This document shows positions 27,329-35,199 of a DNA stretch of 64,000 nucleotides, one piece after another. The notes below the pieces were generated by a model that saw nothing but the letters and a program-made list of their open reading frames with translations, searched no databases and was not told the origin of the DNA. Source of the stretch: an uncultured Bacilli bacterium (lineage in GTDB: Bacteria > Bacillota_I > Bacilli_A > RF39 > UBA660); contig CAKPDP010000007.1 of NCBI GenBank assembly GCA_934149105.1, forward strand, positions 27,561-91,560, in the 5' to 3' direction. The position numbers and the translations under genes were made by a program. Position 1 is the stretch's first letter; every line of letters starts with the position of its first letter.

Positions 27329-29689
27329 TTATTTTTCTAATGATATTAAATAAGGATAACCAGAATTATAATCATTACTCTGTTTCCATTTACTATCTTC
27401 CTTATTTAAAATCTTTAAAAACTCTAAAGATTTTAAATAACCATTCGTAATTAAATATTTATTAGTATCTAAAAGATTAGTACCATCTATCTTTGAAGAA
27501 ATATTAGATAAAGAATAAACTTGATAATTATCAGTAGTACCATTATCTATTTTACCTATACAACTACCTACTAACACCTCTTTTATAGATAAATTAATAT
27601 TTCCTACTGTATAAGCATATTTAACACTACCTAAACTATCTGTACCTACTATTCCTCCTACATTACCATTCTTAGTATCTTCTACTTTTATATCACCTAA
27701 ATTATAAACATAATTTATAGAAGAATTACCATTTGAACTACCTACTATTCCTCCTACTTCTACACTATCCCCTGTATTAATCTTTATCTTTCCTAAATTA
27801 TATCCTTCACTAACAAGACCTAACTCTTGAATATTACCTACTATTCCTCCTACTTTATTAGCACTACTTCCATCTATCTCAATATTCCCTGTATTATAAC
27901 TATTTATAACTATATCTTTACTTAAAGCACTACCTACTATTCCCCCAATATTACCATTACTAGCCTTAATAAATCCTGAATTATTACTCTTACTAATCTT
28001 AATATTATCTAAAACTTCTCCCGAAATTCCTCCTACATTATTAATATCATTTACACTCTTAACATTTATTTTAGCCTTATTACTATTACTATCTATATCT
28101 TTCTCTCCATAGCCAACTATTCCCCCAATATAATTATAAGAATTACTCTTACTATTACTATTTACTATTCTACCTTCATTAACTGAACTACTAATATTAC
28201 TACTACTATATCCTACTATTCCCCCAATATAATTATAAGTAGCCTTTCCATCATTATATTTAAAATCTAAATAATTACTATTTCTAACTAATCCATAATT
28301 ATAATTCTTTATAACTTCTCTTTCTGCCTTACCAATAACTCCCCCTACATAATTATTAAAATCACTATCTCCACTAACAATTCCATAATTATAATTATCT
28401 GTATCTATAGAGCCTATACCTACTATTCCTCCTACATAATTATCTTTACTAGCCGTAACTCCTAACATTCCATAATTATAATTATTACTACTCTCTGATT
28501 TTGATACATTCTTTCCTATTATTCCCCCTACATAATTACTAGCACTATCATTAACAATAATCTTTCCATAATTATAATTTTTATATAATTTAGTTCCCTT
28601 ATTTATACCAACTATTCCCCCTAAAGTAACATCTTTGCCATTATTATTTACAATATAATTACTCTTATTATAACAATTACTAATAACACTATCAGTAGCT
28701 ACATCTACTACACTACCAACTATAATATTTTTACTAGCATTATTAATTTCATAATTCCCTTCTAATATCACATTACTTATACTAGCCTTATTAACATTTC
28801 CAAATAAGCCAACATTTAAATCTGTATACGGAATATTCTTAATAACATGACCTTCCCCTTCAAAAATCCCCTTAAAAGGATTACTCTCATTACCAATCGA
28901 ACCAAACTCTGTAATCTTTTGACAATTATCATTAAAAGAATATTCTCCTGAAACTAAGCATCCCTGATTAGCATATGATATTGCATTATCAAAATCCAAC
29001 GAACTAATTAATTTAACATACTTATTTTCATAATTATTTCCCTTAGCCACATCCTCACTAAAGAAAGCCAAATCTTCAACTGAGCCTATAATATATGGTG
29101 CTTCCTTAGTACCTTCACCTTCTAGTACTCCACCCTCTTTATCTCTATAAATCTTATCAGCATAACCTGTAGTAACTAAATTTAAACTAATACCCTTTCC
29201 CAATTCTGTATTAGGAGTATTTTTATCAAGCCATACCTTAACCTTAACATTTATACTTTCTCCTGGAAATAAATAATAGTTACTAAGTAACTCATTATTT
29301 TCTACTTTCTTATTAAGAACACTAAGAGCCATCGGTGAAAAATCATCTACCTGAATTCTAATATAACTAGAATTTATACCACCCTCGACTTTTGATAAAA
29401 ATTGAATATTAAATACATAAGGCAAATTACCAGTATTAGTTATGGTAAAGGTTTGACTTTCAATCTTTTCTAACCCTTCTTCATCATTCATTGGAACTAA
29501 ATCAAAACTCAAATTACTACCTTCGGCACTATTATTATTTATTTCTAAATAACTAGTAGTATATTTTTCATTCTTATCTATAACAATTTCTTCTTGATAA
29601 TTCTTTAAAGCCGTAGTAGTTCCTGTAATAGTAATTAACAATACTACTATAAACATTGATAAATAAAGCATTTTTTTATTCAACTTCAT
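27329..29689 (-). CDS. Large secreted protein with GLUG-like repeats
   Basis: 786 residues. An N-terminal signal-type helix (about 7-28) comes first. Residues about 30-180 resemble the TasA/SipW-substrate type of exported proteins (FTITNTGNLPYVFNI). From about 190 on there are roughly ten GLUG-like repeats of 40-50 residues built around NYVGGIVG followed by NYNYG or YNLG. These should fold as a beta-helix, as in surface adhesins. There is no LPXTG, lipobox or C-terminal helix, so attachment to the cell is unexplained. The tail (SGYPYLISLEK) is typical of the end of GLUG arrays. GGAGGCG site before the ATG; own terminator. Confidence 0.87.
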   Translation of the reverse strand: MKLNKKMLYLSMFIVVLLITITGTTTALKNYQEEIVIDKNEKYTTSYLEINNNSAEGSNLSFDLVPMNDEEGLEKIESQTFTITNTGNLPYVFNIQFLSKVEGGINSSYIRIQVDDFSPMALSVLNKKVENNELLSNYYLFPGESINVKVKVWLDKNTPNTELGKGISLNLVTTGYADKIYRDKEGGVLEGEGTKEAPYIIGSVEDLAFFSEDVAKGNNYENKYVKLISSLDFDNAISYANQGCLVSGEYSFNDNCQKITEFGSIGNESNPFKGIFEGEGHVIKNIPYTDLNVGLFGNVNKASISNVILEGNYEINNASKNIIVGSVVDVATDSVISNCYNKSNYIVNNNGKDVTLGGIVGINKGTKLYKNYNYGKIIVNDSASNYVGGIIGKNVSKSESSNNYNYGMLGVTASKDNYVGGIVGIGSIDTDNYNYGIVSGDSDFNNYVGGVIGKAEREVIKNYNYGLVRNSNYLDFKYNDGKATYNYIGGIVGYSSSNISSSVNEGRIVNSNSKSNSYNYIGGIVGYGEKDIDSNSNKAKINVKSVNDINNVGGISGEVLDNIKISKSNNSGFIKASNGNIGGIVGSALSKDIVINSYNTGNIEIDGSSANKVGGIVGNIQELGLVSEGYNLGKIKINTGDSVEVGGIVGSSNGNSSINYVYNLGDIKVEDTKNGNVGGIVGTDSLGSVKYAYTVGNINLSIKEVLVGSCIGKIDNGTTDNYQVYSLSNISSKIDGTNLLDTNKYLITNGYLKSLEFLKILNKEDSKWKQSNDYNSGYPYLISLEK

Positions 29690-29802
29690 AAACTACGCCT
29701 CCTATTTTACTCTAAATATATAATATCATAATTACCCTAAATTAACAAGAATTATCTTTTAATAATCCTTAAAAAATGCTATAATACTAACTGTGGTGAG
29801 TT

Positions 29803-30162
29803 ATGAAAGATATTAAAGAAAAAGATATTATAAAATGTAAAGTTACAGGTCTCCAAAAGTATGGTGCTTTTGTAAATACCGAAGAAAATCATAATGGTTT
29901 AATTCACATATCTGAAATATCTTATGGCTATGTTAAAAATATTGAAGATTATCTTCACATTGGAGACAATCTATATGCTGAAGTAATAAATGTAAATAAA
30001 GATAATGATAACTTAAAATTAAGCATCAAAGACATAGATTACAAGAAAGATGGTACTAAATTAAAAAGAATGGCTGAAACGAAAAATGGTTTTCAACCTC
30101 TCAAAGATAATTTAGATATTTGGATCGAAGAGAAAATAAAAGAAATAAAAGGAAAAATTTAA
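29803..30162 (+). CDS. S1-domain RNA-binding protein (YugI/CvfD-like)
   Basis: 119 residues. Residues 4-75 form one S1 domain (VTGLQKYGAFVNTEENHNGL and HISEISYGYVKNI). The C-terminal 45 residues are basic and helical. Single-S1-domain proteins of this size in Bacilli associate with the ribosome and act in post-transcriptional control (YugI/GSP13, CvfD). The promoter has TATAAT at 29780-29785 and a GGTGAG site precedes the ATG. One of the few plus-strand protein genes; it reads into the second tRNA cluster, whose promoter starts right after its stop. Confidence 0.88.
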   Translation: MKDIKEKDIIKCKVTGLQKYGAFVNTEENHNGLIHISEISYGYVKNIEDYLHIGDNLYAEVINVNKDNDNLKLSIKDIDYKKDGTKLKRMAETKNGFQPLKDNLDIWIEEKIKEIKGKI

Positions 30163-30170
30163 AAAAACGC

Positions 30171-30199
30171 TTGACATCTAATTTCATAAATGATATATT
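30171..30199 (+). promoter_or_regulatory. Promoter of second tRNA cluster
   Basis: TTGACA (30171-30176) and TATATT (30194-30199), spacer 17 bases, starting nine bases after the S1 gene's stop codon and about 20 bases before tRNA-Val. Confidence 0.8.
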
Positions 30200-30219
30200 A
30201 TTAAATGTCAACGGGTTAT

Positions 30220-30296
30220 GGGCGATTAGCTCAGTTGGTTAGAGCACTTGCCTTACAAGCAAGGGGTCATAGGTTCGAGTCCTATATCGCCCACCA
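30220..30296 (+). tRNA. tRNA-Val (anticodon UAC)
   Basis: Acceptor GGGCGAT pairs with ATCGCCC. The anticodon loop CTTACAA gives TAC, and CCA is encoded. First gene of the second cluster. Confidence 0.96.
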
Positions 30297-30298
30297 TT

Positions 30299-30374
<76 letters not shown>

Positions 30375-30382
30375 TTTTTTTT

Positions 30383-30466
30383 GGAGAGATAGCGAAGTGG
30401 CTAAACGCGGCAGACTGTAAATCTGTTCCTTACGGTTCCATGGTTCGAATCCATGTCTCTCCACCA
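30383..30466 (+). tRNA. tRNA-Tyr (anticodon GUA)
   Basis: Acceptor GGAGAGA pairs with TCTCTCC. The anticodon loop CTGTAAA gives GTA, the variable arm is long as expected for bacterial Tyr, and CCA is encoded. Confidence 0.96.
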
Positions 30467-30471
30467 CTCGC

Positions 30472-30546
30472 TGCCTCGTAGCCAAGCGGTAAGGCACCAC
30501 ACTTTGACTGTGGCATTCGCTAGTTCGAGTCTAGCCGAGGCAACCA
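30472..30546 (+). tRNA. tRNA-Gln (anticodon UUG)
   Basis: Acceptor TGCCTCG pairs with CGAGGCA. The anticodon loop CTTTGAC gives TTG, and CCA is encoded. Confidence 0.95.
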
Positions 30547-30549
30547 TCT

Positions 30550-30625
30550 GTTCCGTTAGCTCAGCCGGTAGAGCATTTGACTTTTAATCAAAGGGTCTGG
30601 GGTTCGAATCCCCAACGGGACACCA
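30550..30625 (+). tRNA. tRNA-Lys (anticodon UUU)
   Basis: Acceptor GTTCCGT pairs with ACGGGAC (one T-G pair). The anticodon loop CTTTTAA gives TTT, and CCA is encoded. Last gene of the cluster. Confidence 0.95.
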
Positions 30626-30637
30626 TTATGAATAATT

Positions 30638-30666
30638 AATCCTTATATAATATAAGGATTTTTTTA
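30638..30666 (+). terminator. Terminator of second tRNA cluster
   Basis: AATCCTTATA and TATAAGGATT form a 10-bp stem followed by a run of seven T, 13 bases after tRNA-Lys. Confidence 0.87.
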
Positions 30667-30817
30667 TACCCTACTTTATACTATAATTACTTAAAGGAAG
30701 TAGAAAATACATTTGCAAAAATTAAACTTAACCGAGAACTTTTAATTATTACTTTATAATTTAGAACTCATTCTCTATAAAGTATCTTACGTTAACTAAT
30801 AAAATTCCTATTAATTA

Positions 30818-30846
30818 TTGCAATAATTCCAATATCTATATATAAT
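30818..30846 (+). promoter_or_regulatory. Promoter of NifU-like gene
   Basis: TTGCAA (30818-30823) and TATAAT (30841-30846), spacer 17 bases, ending 16 bases before the ATG; the GGTGAT ribosome site lies in between. Confidence 0.65.
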
Positions 30847-30862
30847 ATTAATGGTGATATAA

Positions 30863-31102
30863 ATGGAAACAGAAAAAAAAATAAAAGAAGTTTTAGATAG
30901 AATTAGACCTTATTTAGAAAATGATGGTGGTAATGTTACTTTTAATAGATATGAAAATGGTGTTGTTTATGTTACTTTAGTAGGAGCTTGTTCCGACTGC
31001 CCTCTAGCCGATGATACTCTAAGTGAAGGAATAGAAACAGCTTTAATTAGCGAAATACCAGAAGTAATAAGAGTCGTTAATGAAAATAACCAAACTAAAT
31101 AG
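30863..31102 (+). CDS. NifU-like C-terminal domain iron-sulfur scaffold protein
   Basis: 79 residues consisting of a NifU C-terminal domain: IRPYLENDGGNVTF, then VTLVGACSDCPLADDTL with the cluster-binding cysteines C43 and C46. Stand-alone Nfu proteins carry and deliver Fe-S clusters. The gene has its own promoter and terminator. No SUF or ISC genes are in the window. Its presence agrees with Fe-S proteins encoded here (RlmD-like, U32). Confidence 0.93.
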   Translation: METEKKIKEVLDRIRPYLENDGGNVTFNRYENGVVYVTLVGACSDCPLADDTLSEGIETALISEIPEVIRVVNENNQTK

Positions 31103-31133
31103 AATATGTAACAAAAGCATATTCTATTTTTTT
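31100..31133. terminator. Terminator between convergent genes
   Basis: AGAATATG and CATATTCT form an 8-bp stem, followed by ATTTTTTT on the plus strand. It closes the Nfu gene and overlaps the stop codon of the convergent minus gene ending at 31124, for which it may also serve. Confidence 0.75.
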
Positions 31134-32032
31134 AACCACTCTATACTAGGTATCTTATAATAATTCTCTAAATATTTAAATATATCTCCCAAATACTTCT
31201 CATATTCACAAATATTATCTACAACATAACTAATATTCTTTTCCTTTAATTCTCCCTTAATAATATTATCATAAATATTAAAATAACTAGAAGGATACAT
31301 AATTCTAGCAATAAGTAACCTCATATCATATTCTGTATAATAATTCTTTCTAAAATAACTATCTAATTCCTTAAAAATATTATAATTTTTATTATAAAAA
31401 GATAATTTAATATATTCTCCCAAATCTCTAGATTTATGATCAATAATAAAATTAACAGGATTATAAAAATAATCTGTACTTACCGTAATTTTATCATGTG
31501 CTATTACATAAGAATTATTATTAACATTATCCTTATAATCAATTAAAGTATTCTTATAATAACTAATAGCATTCTCTGCCATCCCCACAAAATAACTAAA
31601 ACTATCTACTAACTCTGGATACTTAAGACCAATCTGTTTAATTTGATACTCTAAATAATCAATCTTTCTCTCCCACAATACATTCCATCTCTCTCTTATC
31701 AACTCTTTATCCAAATTAAATCTTATTTTCCCCATAAAATCTATATCTTGAATATTAATATCATATTTCTTATAATTATTAAACTTAATCAATATATAAG
31801 CCCTATTATCTATCATCGTAATAATACTATTCTTATTATTTTTTATAATATTATGCATTTTATAATGCCCAATATATTGTGAAAGATTATAAATATTATT
31901 AAGAATTTTAATATCATTATCATATAATAATAATCCGTATATATATCCCCCATAATAAAAATAATAATTATTATTTTTATTACTTATCTTATCTATCTTT
32001 AAATTATAATAATAATAAATTATATCTCTCAT
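31124..32032 (-). CDS. Possible CotS/YutH-like protein of the kinase-like fold
   Basis: 302 residues, very rich in Tyr, Asn and Ile, no signal peptide. The order of elements resembles degenerate members of the CotS/YutH (spore coat, aminoglycoside-phosphotransferase-like) family: YVIAHDKITVSTDYFYNPVN and FIIDHKSRDLGEYIKLSF where active kinases have an HGDLHxxN-type loop and a DxD, and IMYPSSYFNIYD later. The catalytic residues seem altered, so enzymatic activity is doubtful. The call is from motif order only. No other sporulation genes are in the window. AGGTGG site before ATG. Confidence 0.6.
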   Translation of the reverse strand: MRDIIYYYYNLKIDKISNKNNNYYFYYGGYIYGLLLYDNDIKILNNIYNLSQYIGHYKMHNIIKNNKNSIITMIDNRAYILIKFNNYKKYDINIQDIDFMGKIRFNLDKELIRERWNVLWERKIDYLEYQIKQIGLKYPELVDSFSYFVGMAENAISYYKNTLIDYKDNVNNNSYVIAHDKITVSTDYFYNPVNFIIDHKSRDLGEYIKLSFYNKNYNIFKELDSYFRKNYYTEYDMRLLIARIMYPSSYFNIYDNIIKGELKEKNISYVVDNICEYEKYLGDIFKYLENYYKIPSIEWLKK

Positions 32033-32113
32033 CTTTCCACCTATTTAATATTATGTAAATACACTCCTCTCTAGTTATAATTATTAAGTTATTTTCAGAA
32101 AACCATATACAGA

Positions 32114-32300
32114 TCTATACTTAATCCCAATCCTGAAGATATTTTATTAGTAGAAGCCAAAGAGATTACAACCCTCACCCACTTCCAATACTATCACTAG
32201 CCGTAAATTTATCGGCAACATTATTATACTCCAAACTTAATTTATTGTTTGATAATCTGTATTTAACTCCTAATATTGTAAAACTATCTTTATCTTAACA
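32114..32300 (-). pseudogene. Decayed C-terminal fragment of the 62-64 kb surface-protein family
   Basis: This lies in the 326-base gap 32033-32358, which has no intact gene. About 32114-32182 aligns with 62255-62322 (shared ATCCTGAAGA and TAGAAGC-AAAGA). About 32183-32300 aligns with 62532-62655 (shared ACTATCACT, ATTTATCGGCAACATTATTA, TCCAAACTT and ACTATCTT-ATCTT). On the minus strand the first part still reads VRVVISLASTNKISSGLG, matching VRPVVSLASTNQVSSGSG. About 210 bases, including the whole GC-rich variable segment, are missing at the join. No usable start or frame remains. The rest of the gap is AT-rich and shows nothing. Confidence 0.85.
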
Positions 32301-32358
32301 CCCTAATTAACTATATCGTATTTTATCAAAAAAAGCATCTAATAATTAGATACTCTTC

Positions 32359-32907
32359 TTAATCAACATCTTTTATCTCTATCTTTATCCCTTTAAAAAA
32401 TTCATAAAAGAACAAAATAGATAACATAATAACATATATACCAGTAATCTTTAAATATATATAAACACTAAAACTAGGTTCAAATATAAGTAATATTCCT
32501 ACTATTAAAGCTAACACTGACATAATTATATATAATTTATATTTATTCCCTGTTGTAGTCTTAAATGTATTATACTTAATTATAAGTACAGCACTCATTA
32601 TAAAAAGATATAAAGAGAACAAAATAGGAAGTATATTAATTATAATCATATAATATTTATAAAAAATTAATGCTAACCAGACAAAAGTTCCTCCTATTAT
32701 TAATTTGTTATAATAATTATTTAAATATTCTTTTTTAACAAAGAAACTTATTATCTCTACTACTCCTACAATAGCAAATATACTAACTAAAACATAATTA
32801 AATGTTGTTACTAAATCTTCCGTTGCACATATTAATAATCCTCCTAATATAAAGGATAAAAGCCCCATAAATATTGATGTATAATCTCTTTCTTTCTTTT
32901 TTTCCAT
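32359..32907 (-). CDS. DUF308 (HdeD-like) membrane protein
   Basis: 182 residues with six membrane helices in three hairpin-like pairs, the DUF308/HdeD layout. Typical elements are SIFMGLLSFILGGLLICA and LIVGILLIFEPSFSV near the last pair. HdeD-like proteins are of uncertain role (acid stress in E. coli). The start ATG at 32907 shares TAATG with the stop of the lipoprotein gene upstream, so translation is coupled. Confidence 0.8.
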   Translation of the reverse strand: MEKKKERDYTSIFMGLLSFILGGLLICATEDLVTTFNYVLVSIFAIVGVVEIISFFVKKEYLNNYYNKLIIGGTFVWLALIFYKYYMIIINILPILFSLYLFIMSAVLIIKYNTFKTTTGNKYKLYIIMSVLALIVGILLIFEPSFSVYIYLKITGIYVIMLSILFFYEFFKGIKIEIKDVD

Positions 32908-33611
32908 TAACAATGTTCCTCACTATCATCATCACATTGATCTCCTAATATTTTATGTATTCCCTTAACATAAATATCATATAATTCCATCTCTTGATCT
33001 TCATTTAATCCTACATAAGGATCTGTCTGACTCTCTACTGTATCCATATGATAATCTAAAATCTTCCCATTCTTAACAAAAATAACTGTTGGAACAAATA
33101 TTCTCTTCTCACCTGTATCATATTCTTTACCATCATCATCTTTAACAGTATATTCACTAAGTATCGAATCTAACTTCTCAAGTAAATCTTTATATCCTTC
33201 TTTTCCTTCTTCTACTGTAACTACATTACCATTACTATCTACTTCCATTTTATCTCTAACATCATGCATATTAAGATAGTATACATTCTCTATACCTGTA
33301 TTATTACTAGCTCTCATAAGTACTGGTACAACATTTCTACACCAAGGACACTCTGGATATCCTAAATAAATAACTCCAGTCCCTGACTCTAATACTTTTA
33401 TTATATCTTTTATACTACTATACTTTACTTTATTATCTTCATCTATTTCTACTTCTAAGTAATCCTTTCCACTACTACTAACTCCTCCATTTAAAGATTC
33501 ATATTCTTCTTTAAACTTCTTAGCATCATTAGTCTTACTCTCTTTAGTACCACAAGCACTAATTAATAAAACCCCAATAATAATAACAAATAATTTTATA
33601 GTCTTTTTCAT
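32907..33611 (-). CDS. Thioredoxin-family lipoprotein
   Basis: 234 residues. The signal peptide ends in a lipobox (VLLISACG). The mature part is a thioredoxin-like domain with the active site CPWC (GYPECPWCRNVVPVL near residue 88), as in bacterial PedC/BrcD-type or Trx-like surface proteins, and the cis-Pro segment FVPTVIFVKNGKI. An acidic Cys-containing tail (DQCDDDSEEHC) is unusual. It should act in thiol-disulfide exchange at the outer face of the membrane. First of two coupled genes; GAGGTAAG site. Confidence 0.88.
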   Translation of the reverse strand: MKKTIKLFVIIIGVLLISACGTKESKTNDAKKFKEEYESLNGGVSSSGKDYLEVEIDEDNKVKYSSIKDIIKVLESGTGVIYLGYPECPWCRNVVPVLMRASNNTGIENVYYLNMHDVRDKMEVDSNGNVVTVEEGKEGYKDLLEKLDSILSEYTVKDDDGKEYDTGEKRIFVPTVIFVKNGKILDYHMDTVESQTDPYVGLNEDQEMELYDIYVKGIHKILGDQCDDDSEEHC

Positions 33612-33683
33612 ATCTTACCTCACTTACATTAAAATTATAACAAAATAACTCTTTTATATCAAGACTATAAAAGAAAAAAGAAG

Positions 33684-33785
33684 TCATCTCTTCTTTCCTA
33701 TATCTAAATAAGTATTAAGTTTAATATACATAATATTATCAATCATATCATCAATAATATCTTCATATAAAATATGATTTGGCAC
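33684..33785 (-). CDS. Small ORF with plausible initiation site, unknown
   Basis: 33 codons from a GTG at 33785, ten bases after AAAGGAG, reading MPNHILYEDIIDDMIDNIMY and further to a TGA at 33684. Codon use matches neighbours. The stop codon falls inside a GAAGAG-ATGA-CTTCTTTTTT hairpin (33672-33698), a likely terminator. It may be a true small protein or a fragment. No homologue recognised. Confidence 0.35.
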   Translation of the reverse strand: MPNHILYEDIIDDMIDNIMYIKLNTYLDIGKKR

Positions 33786-33873
33786 ACCCTATCAACTCCT
33801 TTTTATTTACTATAACATAAAAAGAAGTCTCATAGTTAAATTCGACAAAACTAGAATAATTTTATCTTCGACA

Positions 33874-34371
33874 TTATTTAACTAATTTCTTAGCCCATTC
33901 TCTAGCTACTTTCTCTAACTCCTCTAAAGTATCATTTTCTATCACATAATCATATTTATAATCATCTACATGAGCATCACTATAATTAGTTTCTATATTC
34001 TTATAGCCCTTTCTCTTTACTAATAAAGTCTTACATCCAAACTCTAAAACAGCTCTTTCTATCTCTTCCGGTTCTCTAATATGAATAAACATAATTTCTT
34101 CATCACTATTTCTAAATTCTTCTATAGCTTCTTTAATAGTCCTAAAAGACATATCATTATACTCTGTCGTCAACTTTTTTAAATCTGATAAAAACTTTCT
34201 ATCTTTATCTGTCTTACACTCATTACCTCCCCATCCTATCATCTTGGCTATCTCTTTAACTTTATCTATAGAAGAAAAATTCTTAACTTTAACTACTTCC
34301 TTAACAAAACTAACAAAAGTATCCTTTCCACTACCTCCTGTCCCATTAATAACTACAATTTCTTTCTTCAT
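33874..34371 (-). CDS. P-loop nucleotide kinase-like protein
   Basis: 165 residues from the ATG at 34371, chosen because AAAGGA lies 8 bases upstream and the TATAAT-like -10 lies within the longer open frame. The Walker A motif is NGTGGSGKDTF (residues 9-19). HIREPEEIERA and TLLVKRKG follow, a layout of (deoxy)nucleotide kinases and adenylate-kinase-like proteins; the GXXGXGKDT form with Asp is common in deoxynucleoside-monophosphate kinases. Substrate unknown. Monocistronic. Confidence 0.82.
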   Translation of the reverse strand: MKKEIVVINGTGGSGKDTFVSFVKEVVKVKNFSSIDKVKEIAKMIGWGGNECKTDKDRKFLSDLKKLTTEYNDMSFRTIKEAIEEFRNSDEEIMFIHIREPEEIERAVLEFGCKTLLVKRKGYKNIETNYSDAHVDDYKYDYVIENDTLEELEKVAREWAKKLVK

Positions 34372-34462
34372 CTTTACCATCCTTTCTCTATCATTATACA
34401 ATTTTTTTCTAATTAGATAAATACACAAAATTATTTTATTGTCCATAATAATTTTTGACTAA

Positions 34463-34491
34463 TTGTTATAACCTCAAACTTATGATATAAT
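34463..34491 (+). promoter_or_regulatory. Promoter of CmpB-family gene
   Basis: TTGTTA (34463-34468) and TATAAT (34486-34491), spacer 17 bases, 24 bases before the ATG; AGAGGT ribosome site between. Confidence 0.7.
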
Positions 34492-34515
34492 CTATTACAA
34501 GAAAGAGGTAACAAA

Positions 34516-35199
34516 ATGAATGAATTTTTACACTATTTCCTATTATTCTTTATCTATTCAATAATAGGTTGGGCTATTGAAACATTAGCCATCTTCTCCA
34601 AATCTGGAAAAATAGTCAATCGTGGCTTCTTAATAGGACCTTACTGCCCTATCTATGGTGTTGGTGCCATTGCCATGATCCTATATTTATCCCAATATCG
34701 TGATAATATTCTTACAGTCTTCTTACTAGGTTCTATCATCTGTAGTATCATTGAATATCTTACTAGCTACTTCATGGAAAAAATATTCAAAGCCAGATGG
34801 TGGGATTATAGCCATAGGCGTTTTAATCTAAATGGTCGTATCTGTCTTTTAAACACTATCCTATTTGGTCTCTTAGGAATACTCCTAGTCTATATAATAA
34901 ATCCTTTTATATCCAGTTTAATAGCCAAATTACCAAATCTATTAACTATAATAATCTCGATCATCTGCCTAATAATCTTTACAATAGATACTATAATATC
35001 ATGTAAAGTAACTAAAAAACTTCAAGATAGTTTCCAACATATCTACCAAGAAAAAGATAATACTAATGAAATAAAAGAAAGCGTTTTAAAATTCTTATCT
35101 GAAAATAATAAACTATTCCAAAAAAGAATTTTAAACTCATTCCCTAGTATTAAAATCCCTAATTTAAATTTAATTAAGCATCACAAAGCCAAGAAATAA
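34516..35199 (+). CDS. CmpB-family putative ABC transporter permease
   Basis: 227 residues with five membrane helices and the full family signature: FIYSIIGWAIETLAI, NRGFLIGPYCPIYGVGAIAM, SIIEYLTSYFMEKIFKARWW followed by DYSHRRFNLNGRICLLNT. The C-terminal 60 residues are soluble and charged. Function of the family is unknown. A more divergent member lies at 18445-19089. The gene ends by overlapping the 3' end of the convergent DUF368 gene by 26 bases. Confidence 0.88.
   Translation: MNEFLHYFLLFFIYSIIGWAIETLAIFSKSGKIVNRGFLIGPYCPIYGVGAIAMILYLSQYRDNILTVFLLGSIICSIIEYLTSYFMEKIFKARWWDYSHRRFNLNGRICLLNTILFGLLGILLVYIINPFISSLIAKLPNLLTIIISIICLIIFTIDTIISCKVTKKLQDSFQHIYQEKDNTNEIKESVLKFLSENNKLFQKRILNSFPSIKIPNLNLIKHHKAKK

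Noticed and set aside
28100..28700. CRISPR-like spaced repeats
   Set aside because: The repeated motifs (CCTACTATTCCTCC and similar) are in frame within the GLUG-repeat gene and encode GGIVG; spacing and sequence vary as expected for protein repeats.
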